Origin: Crocinitomicaceae bacterium
GTDB taxonomy: Bacteria; Bacteroidota; Bacteroidia; Flavobacteriales_D; Crocinitomicaceae
Reading direction: 5' to 3'
Length of the DNA: 5,101 nucleotides
Assembly (NCBI GenBank): GCA_003512365.1
Contig: DORI01000114.1
Coordinates: forward strand, 1,716-6,816
Part shown: in pieces, positions 1-4,336 of the stretch
How positions within the stretch are numbered: position 1 is the stretch's first letter
Layout: each line of letters begins with the position of its first letter
The notes under the pieces: generated by a model
Databases searched by the model: none
Told to the model about the DNA's origin: nothing
The model's input: only the letters and a program-made list of their open reading frames with translations
Position numbers and translations under genes: made by a program

Positions 1-501
1 CAATATAGCATCATACGCACCTGATTTTAACTTCTCTATTCGAGTTGGCACATTGCCCCTTAAATCCTTAATCATTAAATCGGGACGTAATGCTAAAACC
101 TGAGATTTTCTTCTTGCTGATGAAGTACCTATCGTTGCGTTCTTTTTTAATTCCCAAACTTCAGATTCAATCCAAGATTCTTCTTTGATTATTAATAGTT
201 CACAGGGGTCCTCGCGGTATGAAACAGCTGCAGTAATTAGGCCTTCCGGTTCGGTAGTCTCTAAGTCTTTGTGTGAATGTACGGCAAGATCAATCTCATT
301 AGTTAACAAACTTGTTTCAATTTCTTTAGTGAAAAAACCTTTTCCTTCTAATTTATCAAAACTTAAATCTTGAATTTGATCCCCTTTGGTTAGGATTATA
401 GAAATAGTAACATCACATCCCTTATCCTCCAATAAATTTTTTACGTAATTCGCTTGCCATAACGCAAGATCACTTCCCCTTGAACCGATTCTAATTTTCA
501 T
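1..501 (-). CDS. hemC: Hydroxymethylbilane synthase (porphobilinogen deaminase), N-terminal 167 residues; 3' end outside window
   Basis: The enzyme polymerises four porphobilinogens into hydroxymethylbilane in the cytoplasm, the third committed step of heme synthesis. The frame opens with ATG at 501 and stays open to base 1. It reads MKIRIGSRGSDLALWQA, then GKGFFTKEIE (53-62), DLAVHSHKDLET (71-82), IGTSSARRKSQ (124-134) and DLRGNVPTRIEKL (146-158), all hallmark HemC blocks. D79 matches the catalytic Asp84 of the E. coli enzyme, and R130/R131 and R148 match its substrate-binding arginines. The usual HSMKD is HSHKD here, which I recall as common in Bacteroidota. The cysteine that carries the dipyrromethane cofactor lies in the C-terminal domain beyond the window. 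The start overlaps the end of hemA by 11 nt in another frame, and no Shine-Dalgarno is visible, so the two genes are probably co-transcribed and translationally coupled. Identification is near certain. Confidence 0.96.
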   Translation of the reverse strand, partial: MKIRIGSRGSDLALWQANYVKNLLEDKGCDVTISIILTKGDQIQDLSFDKLEGKGFFTKEIETSLLTNEIDLAVHSHKDLETTEPEGLITAAVSYREDPCELLIIKEESWIESEVWELKKNATIGTSSARRKSQVLALRPDLMIKDLRGNVPTRIEKLKSGAYDAIL

Positions 502-1765
502 GTTTTTGTACATTCGAGAGCAAAATTTCTTTCGCTTTTTTCATTGGACCGCTAATGTACTTTTTTTCCATGTATCCTACGATTTTTTCGAGCAATTCTC
601 TTGATTGAGGGTCTAAATTTTGAAGCTCTGTTTTGAATACTTCATTCAAGGCAACTTCTTTGATTTTCTTTACTTCCTCAGGAACTTCTTGCATTACCAA
701 TTCTACTTTTCGTTCTTTGTATAGATTGTCAAATTCTACCAAAGCTTTTTGAATGATTTCATGAACGCGAGACAATTCTCCTTGTCTAATTTTTAAGTTT
801 TCGTTTGACACCTTTTGTAAATGAGCAATAGAAATGTATTGTACACCAAATTCATCTAAAATGAATGGGTCAATGTCTTGTGGAATAGCAAGGTCAATGA
901 TTATTTTTTTCGAAGTGTCACCATTCAACAACGTTTGATATAATTCTTTATTTACGATGTGGTGGTCAGAAGAAGTACACGTTACGAGTACATCGAAACC
1001 TTCTGTAAATAGTTCAAGTTCATTCAGTTTATGTGCGGTTCCGCCTAATTCATGGGCGAGTTTTTCCGCATTCGATAAGGTGCGGTTAAATACTGAAAAC
1101 TTACGAAAGCCATGTTTCTTTAAAAACCTGCATAGCGTCGTGTTGGTTGCCCCAGACCCAATAACGACAATCCTCGCGTTGAGTGGAATTTGATAACGCT
1201 TTAGTTCCTGATATGCAAGCGAAACCACAGAAACGGGTTTTTGTGAAATACTCGTTTGAGAATATACTTTTTTAGCCGTTTCCACGACTTGTTTCATAAC
1301 AAGTCGCAACTTGTCTCCCGTTAATCCAGCAGCATGACATGTTTCAAAAGCCTTGCGTACCTGAGTAATAATTTCGCGTTCTCCAACCACCATAGAATCT
1401 ATCGACGCTGCTACAGAAATTAGATGCTCCACAACATCAATGCCTTTGTGGAAAATAGCATTTTCAATTAGCAAATTGAATGATTCTTCTGAAATATTCG
1501 GGTAAATTTCCGTAAGTAAATTACGTGCATGCTGATGTGGGTCTGTCAAATCACCTTCTGTAACAAATGCAAACTCGACACGGTTGCAAGTAGACAAATA
1601 GTATAATTCAGATAAATCAAAGTTGTTTTTTGCTTCTTTTAAACGATTTTCATAATACGCTTGCTCAATATGCAATAAACCAAGGGTTTCTACCGGTAGG
1701 TTTTTGTGCGTAAATGCTATGGCATAAAGTTGTTTCACAGAAGATATGAGTACTTTTGACTGCAA
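491..1765 (-). CDS. hemA: Glutamyl-tRNA reductase
   Basis: It reduces glutamyl-tRNA(Glu) with NADPH to glutamate-1-semialdehyde, the entry step of the C5 heme pathway. All three domains are present in 424 residues. The catalytic domain has LSTCNRVEF with the nucleophile at C60 and EHLISVAASIDSMVVGEREI (113-132). The NADPH-binding domain has VVIGSGATNT (200-209) and DLAIPQDIDP (291-300). A helical dimerisation domain runs from about 330 to the end. GEREIITQ replaces the proteobacterial GE-x-QILGQ, as is usual in Bacteroidota. The start is uncertain: 1765 is a TTG, an in-frame TAA lies 15 nt upstream, and no ATG is available. GTG at 1738 (codon 10, giving MKQLYAIAFTHK) fits the family N-terminus at least as well. 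hemC follows with an 11-nt overlap. The HAD gene is divergent. Function is near certain; the start is not. Confidence 0.96.
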   Translation of the reverse strand: MQSKVLISSVKQLYAIAFTHKNLPVETLGLLHIEQAYYENRLKEAKNNFDLSELYYLSTCNRVEFAFVTEGDLTDPHQHARNLLTEIYPNISEESFNLLIENAIFHKGIDVVEHLISVAASIDSMVVGEREIITQVRKAFETCHAAGLTGDKLRLVMKQVVETAKKVYSQTSISQKPVSVVSLAYQELKRYQIPLNARIVVIGSGATNTTLCRFLKKHGFRKFSVFNRTLSNAEKLAHELGGTAHKLNELELFTEGFDVLVTCTSSDHHIVNKELYQTLLNGDTSKKIIIDLAIPQDIDPFILDEFGVQYISIAHLQKVSNENLKIRQGELSRVHEIIQKALVEFDNLYKERKVELVMQEVPEEVKKIKEVALNEVFKTELQNLDPQSRELLEKIVGYMEKKYISGPMKKAKEILLSNVQKHEN

Positions 1766-1778
1766 AGTTCTCGTGATT

Positions 1779-1786
1779 TAAAAGTA
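1779..1786 (-). promoter_or_regulatory. Possible -7 element for hemA-hemC
   Basis: On the minus strand the sequence reads TACTTTTA, matching the Bacteroidota -7 consensus TAnnTTTG except for the last base. No clear TTG -33 box lies 17-23 nt upstream. It sits 13 nt before the TTG start and 40 nt before the alternative GTG start. The second spacing resembles the atpB promoter. This is a weak call, made because it is the best match in the only gap upstream of hemA. Confidence 0.25.
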
Positions 1787-1790
1787 GTAT

Positions 1791-1809
1791 TGTCATGAGA
1801 ATGTCATAA
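1791..1809. repeat. Direct repeat TGTCATRA x2, 11-bp period, in the hemA/HAD divergent region
   Basis: TGTCATGA (1791-1798) and TGTCATAA (1802-1809) match at seven of eight positions. They are offset by 11 bp, about one helical turn, so both copies face the same side of the DNA. They lie between two divergently transcribed genes, a position where an operator would be expected. No regulator is encoded nearby, and in a 62-bp AT-rich gap a chance match is possible. Confidence 0.35.
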
Positions 1810-1827
1810 AATTTAAAAACTAAAGGC

Positions 1828-2448
1828 GTGAAGGCTAATTTAGAATCAATTGAAATAATACTTTTTGATTTAGGAGGTGTGCTGATAAACATAGATTATA
1901 ATGCCACCTCGTTGGAAATGAAAAAATTAGGTTTTTTGAGTTTTGATGATCAGTATACTCAGTTGGCACAAAACACGCTTTTTGACCTCATGGAAACAGG
2001 TAAGATTTCTGAACAAGCTTTTATAAACGAGTTAAAAACACAGGTAAACCCTAATGTTACACCGAATCAACTAGTACATGCGTGGAATAAAATGATTGGA
2101 GAATTTCCCCAGAAAAAAGTTGATCTGCTCGACAAACTCAAGGGGAGACGAGTGGCTATGCTCAGTAATACGAATGCAATTCATTGGAAAAAGGTATTGC
2201 ATGAATGGAAAAAGGTGAGCCAAGATGAAATGGAAGAATACTTCGAAAAAATATTTCTTTCTCATGAAATCGAACGCAGAAAGCCACATGTTGAGACCTT
2301 TCATTATGTATGTCAAAGATTAAAAACACTTCCTGAAAAAGTGCTTTTCATTGACGATAGTCCGCAACACATTAAAGGAGCAAAAGAAGCAGGTTTGAGG
2401 ACTTTCTTTTACGAAGACGAATCCTCGTTTTTTCAACTTTTTTCTTGA
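1828..2448 (+). CDS. HAD-superfamily hydrolase, YihX-like (probable sugar- or small-molecule phosphatase)
   Basis: This is a 206-residue cytoplasmic phosphatase of the haloacid dehalogenase fold. Motif I is ILFDLGGVL with nucleophile D14, motif II is MLSNTN (S113), motif III is RRKPH (K152), and motif IV is VLFIDDSPQHIKGAKEAGL (D176, D177). A helical cap lies at roughly 20-95. The position two after the nucleophile, normally an Asp acid/base, is G16. The same D-x-G-x-V pattern with a following DID/NID segment occurs in E. coli YihX, a glucose-1-phosphate phosphatase of about 199 residues, so the loss is a subfamily trait and not decay. The substrate cannot be told from sequence. GTG at 1828 is the only sensible start: an in-frame TAA sits at 1807, and the first internal ATG (codon 31) would remove motif I. 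The 3' end overlaps the convergent epimerase gene by 16 bp. The gene is divergent from hemA, with no evident functional link. Confidence 0.9.
   Translation: MKANLESIEIILFDLGGVLINIDYNATSLEMKKLGFLSFDDQYTQLAQNTLFDLMETGKISEQAFINELKTQVNPNVTPNQLVHAWNKMIGEFPQKKVDLLDKLKGRRVAMLSNTNAIHWKKVLHEWKKVSQDEMEEYFEKIFLSHEIERRKPHVETFHYVCQRLKTLPEKVLFIDDSPQHIKGAKEAGLRTFFYEDESSFFQLFS
2413..2443 (+). terminator. Weak candidate intrinsic terminator at the HAD/mce convergent end
   Basis: ACGA (2417-2420), loop ATCC and TCGT (2425-2428) form a core hairpin. AT and GT pairs can extend it to about 2413-2432, using the T-run at 2428-2433. A second T-run follows at 2438-2443. It lies inside the last codons of the HAD gene. 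The stem is short and mostly AT/GT, so this is a tentative call. Confidence 0.22.
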
Positions 2449-2837
2449 CAAAGTTCGATTAGCATTCCTAATCCGCTTTTAGGGTGCAGGAAAGCAATGC
2501 GTTTATTATCGGCTCCGTCTTTTGGAGTTAGGTGCAACAAAATGAACTCATCCTTTTGCAACCGCTCAATTTCCTTTTCAATATTGTCAACCTCAAATGC
2601 AATATGATGAAACCCACTTCCTTTTTTTTCTAAAAACTTAGCAATTGGAGAATGCGATTCAGTAGCTTCGAGTAATTCTAACTTAGCGTCACCTATTAAA
2701 AAGAACGCTGTTTTTACTGCTTCGGATGCAACCAATTCTTGTTTATAGCAAGGAACGCCAAACAATTTTTCATAAATTGGAATGGCATGGTTTAAGTCTT
2801 CCACAGCGATACCGATATGTTCAATTTTTTTAATCAT
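2433..2837 (-). CDS. mce: Methylmalonyl-CoA epimerase (VOC/glyoxalase fold)
   Basis: The enzyme interconverts (S)- and (R)-methylmalonyl-CoA. It links methylmalonyl-CoA mutase to propionyl-CoA and succinyl-CoA metabolism in the cytoplasm. The 134-residue length is normal for the family. The first beta-alpha-beta unit is KIEHIGIAVEDLNHAIPIYEKLFG (4-27), and the second starts at GSGFHHIAFEVDNI (73-86). The likely metal ligands of the vicinal oxygen chelate fold are H7, E54 in KLELLEA, H77 or H78, and E128 in GMLIELC. HPKSGLGMLIEL near the end corresponds to the family's HPK-x-x-GG-x-LIEL signature. ATG at 2837 lies 1 bp after the stop of the upstream secreted-protein gene, so the two are probably one transcript. 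The 3' end overlaps the HAD gene. Another VOC enzyme is possible in principle, but length and signatures favour the epimerase. Confidence 0.92.
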   Translation of the reverse strand: MIKKIEHIGIAVEDLNHAIPIYEKLFGVPCYKQELVASEAVKTAFFLIGDAKLELLEATESHSPIAKFLEKKGSGFHHIAFEVDNIEKEIERLQKDEFILLHLTPKDGADNKRIAFLHPKSGLGMLIELCQEKS

Positions 2838-2838
2838 A

Positions 2839-3645
2839 CTAATCGATTTTAAAAAATTTTTCAGAGGTGTTATCGAAATTTAAAAAGTATATTCCTTTCA
2901 AAAGATTGGTACAGTTCACTTCTTGACTAAACCCTTGCTTCAATAAATTTCCGTAGGCATCAAACACTTCATATTTTGTTTTAACCGATTTTCCATTGGA
3001 TTTAAAATAAATAAAATCTTTTACTCGAGAAGGTGTTTTAATAACTTTTCCAACGGTAGAAACCACGGTTGTTGATTGCGAAGACCTTAGTTTTTTGGAA
3101 TTGTCGCGTTGAGATACGCGCAAGGTATTTTTACCAGAATGCAGATTGACCTGAAAGGCGTAACTATTGCTTCTGCTTCCACCATTTCCTTTTACATAGC
3201 CAACTTCCAACCATTTTCCCCACCTGTAGTGTTCAACAATAAAATCCAAAACGCCATTTTCCTTCGAAGTTACCCATTGTAAATTCCCATCCGCAGAACA
3301 TTGAATGCGCTCGCACACGAAGGTGCTTTTTGGTAACAACACTTCAGTATTAAGGAATTTAGGGGCACATCCGTTTGCATGTTCTAAAACCACAAAAACT
3401 GGATCGCCAATCTTTAAATTGAACAACTTGAAATTAACCTCGAAAACATTACTTTGAATGGAAGCCGGTAAAATGTCTCCATTTACGGTAACCTTAGTAA
3501 TACAAAAGCCAAACCCGTCGGATTGCGCTGGATTTGAAACAAGCAAATTCCCCCCTTGATAGTTTCCCTGAACAGAGAGTAACTCTTCTTGTGTAAAAGC
3601 TCTCGAAATATAGAATAACAATAAGAACAATAAAAAAATGCGCAT
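2839..3645 (-). CDS. Secreted protein of unknown function with T9SS type A C-terminal sorting domain
   Basis: I do not recognise a function. From ATG at 3645 the product has 268 residues. MRIFLLFLLLFYISRAFTQ is a signal peptide ending near residue 18-19. Residues about 20-105 form a beta-rich domain containing GFGFCITKVTVNG and HANGCAPKFLN. Residues about 108-200 look FnIII-like (LDFIVEHYRWGKWLEVGYVKGNG, then LHSGKNTLRVSQRD). Residues about 208-268 match a type A sorting domain (YEVFDAYGNLLKQG, LLKGIYFLNFDN, ending KFFKID). Four cysteines (48, 93, 111, 116) could pair after export. The product should cross the inner membrane by Sec and the outer membrane by T9SS, with the C-terminal domain removed. 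The frame opens further upstream, to 3738, but that start would overlap hemJ and place a second hydrophobic stretch before the signal peptide. mce follows after 1 bp. Confidence 0.85.
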   Translation of the reverse strand: MRIFLLFLLLFYISRAFTQEELLSVQGNYQGGNLLVSNPAQSDGFGFCITKVTVNGDILPASIQSNVFEVNFKLFNLKIGDPVFVVLEHANGCAPKFLNTEVLLPKSTFVCERIQCSADGNLQWVTSKENGVLDFIVEHYRWGKWLEVGYVKGNGGSRSNSYAFQVNLHSGKNTLRVSQRDNSKKLRSSQSTTVVSTVGKVIKTPSRVKDFIYFKSNGKSVKTKYEVFDAYGNLLKQGFSQEVNCTNLLKGIYFLNFDNTSEKFFKID

Positions 3646-3653
3646 AGAAAGAA

Positions 3654-3683
3654 CGAAAATAAGGAAAATCATTACTAAAACAA
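3654..3683 (-). promoter_or_regulatory. Probable promoter of the T9SS protein-mce unit
   Basis: On the minus strand, TTG (3683-3681) is followed after 19 nt by TATTTTCG (3661-3654). This differs from the Bacteroidota -7 consensus TAnnTTTG at one position and has a normal -33/-7 spacing. The box ends 8 nt before the ATG at 3645, which implies a very short leader and supports 3645 over the upstream starts. Confidence 0.45.
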
Positions 3684-3688
3684 GAAAC

Positions 3689-3722
3689 TTTGTTCGATTG
3701 AAGCACAATGATTTTAACTTTG
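3689..3722 (+). promoter_or_regulatory. Promoter of hemJ
   Basis: TTTG (3689-3692), a 22-nt spacer and TAACTTTG (3715-3722) match the Bacteroidota consensus TTTG/TAnnTTTG perfectly in both boxes, with spacing inside the reported 17-23 range. The -7 box ends only 4 nt before the hemJ ATG at 3727, so transcription should start at or right beside the start codon. The -33 TTG lies 5 bp from the -33 TTG of the divergent promoter. Confidence 0.6.
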
Positions 3723-3726
3723 CTTC

Positions 3727-4260
3727 ATGGATTATCAAGTTGTTAAAGCATTACACATCATTTTTGTTGTGAGCTGGTTTGCTGGACTTTTTTATATCGT
3801 AAGGCTTTTCATTTATCATGTGGAAGCATTAAAAGAGGAAGAACCAAAGCAATCCATTTTAGCTGATCAATACCGAATCATGCAACGTCGTCTCTGGTGG
3901 ATTATTACAACGCCCGCCATGTTACTTACCCTGGTTTTTGGAATTTGGATGTTGGTATTAAATCCTTCACTATTGAAACTTGGTTGGATGCATTTGAAAT
4001 TAGGCTTTATCGTTTTGCTTCTTATTTACCATGCGAGTTGTCAGGTCATCATGTTTCGACTGGCAAATGGAAAACATACACTGACGTCAACAAAACTGAG
4101 AGTTTGGAATGAAGTAGCTACTCTTTTTTTAGTAGCAATAGTTTTTATAGTTGTATTGAAATCTAGCTTGAATTGGGTCTATGGTACCTTGGGATTTTTT
4201 GGAGTTGGATTACTTCTGATGGCGGGAATTCAAGTTTACAAAAAGTGGCGAAAGTTTTAA
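3727..4260 (+). CDS. hemJ: Protoporphyrinogen IX oxidase, HemJ family (membrane protein)
   Basis: HemJ oxidises protoporphyrinogen IX to protoporphyrin IX, the penultimate step of heme synthesis, in the inner membrane. The 177 residues begin MDYQVVKALHIIFVVSWFAG, the typical N-terminus with H10, followed by RLFIYHVEA. Other conserved features are LWWIITTPAM (56-65), GWMHLKLGF (86-94, with H89 and K91), YH at 101-102, and LRVWNEVATLFL (124-135). Hydrophobic segments lie at about 5-25, 57-78, 86-106, 127-146 and 149-169, so four to five helices are predicted. ATG at 3727 is supported by this conserved start, although no Shine-Dalgarno precedes it and the -7 promoter box ends 4 nt upstream. The gene is not in the hemA-hemC transcript but lies 2 kb from it, so the pathway is clustered loosely. 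Identification rests on family motifs and is strong. HemG and HemY are unrelated enzymes for the same step. Confidence 0.93.
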   Translation: MDYQVVKALHIIFVVSWFAGLFYIVRLFIYHVEALKEEEPKQSILADQYRIMQRRLWWIITTPAMLLTLVFGIWMLVLNPSLLKLGWMHLKLGFIVLLLIYHASCQVIMFRLANGKHTLTSTKLRVWNEVATLFLVAIVFIVVLKSSLNWVYGTLGFFGVGLLLMAGIQVYKKWRKF

Positions 4261-4272
4261 GTGAAGAAAAGG

Positions 4273-4302
4273 TTGTTTCTTTAGAAAGTTTAATTAACTT
4301 TG
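4273..4302 (+). promoter_or_regulatory. Promoter of the atpB (ATP synthase F0) operon
   Basis: TTG (4273-4275), a 19-nt spacer and TAACTTTG (4295-4302) form a full match to the Bacteroidota promoter consensus. The start of transcription should lie about 4-7 nt after the box, giving a leader near 30 nt before the atpB ATG. The imperfect palindrome AAAGTT-TAATT-AACTTT (4285-4301) overlaps the -7 box. No convincing terminator for hemJ was seen in the 76-bp gap, so some read-through from hemJ is possible. Confidence 0.65.
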
Positions 4303-4336
4303 CAACAAATTTTGGTCAATTTTAATTTGGACAACG

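Noticed and set aside
185..373. Plus-strand open frame of 62 codons
   Set aside because: It is antisense to hemC, whose conserved motifs cover this stretch, and its product resembles no family I know.
957..1193. Plus-strand open frame of 78 codons
   Set aside because: It is antisense to the NADPH-binding domain of hemA and is explained by the codon pattern of that gene.
1665..1892. Minus-strand open frame bridging the hemA/HAD gap
   Set aside because: It overlaps the well-supported starts of both genes in other frames and has no recognisable features.
2071..2316. Minus-strand open frame inside the HAD gene
   Set aside because: It is antisense to conserved HAD motifs II and III, with no support of its own.
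3494..3706. Minus-strand open frame overlapping the secreted protein in another frame
   Set aside because: The signal peptide and domain pattern are in the other frame.
3646..3738. An upstream extension of the T9SS protein to a start at 3738 or to the ATG at 3672
   Set aside because: The 3738 start would overlap hemJ by 12 bp, and both would add a second hydrophobic stretch ahead of a clean signal peptide that begins at 3645. The probable -7 box at 3654-3661 also lies downstream of both.
4276..4287. TTTCT-TT-AGAAA as a hemJ terminator hairpin
   Set aside because: The 5-bp AT-rich stem has a 2-nt loop, has no following T-run, and lies in the spacer of the atpB promoter.
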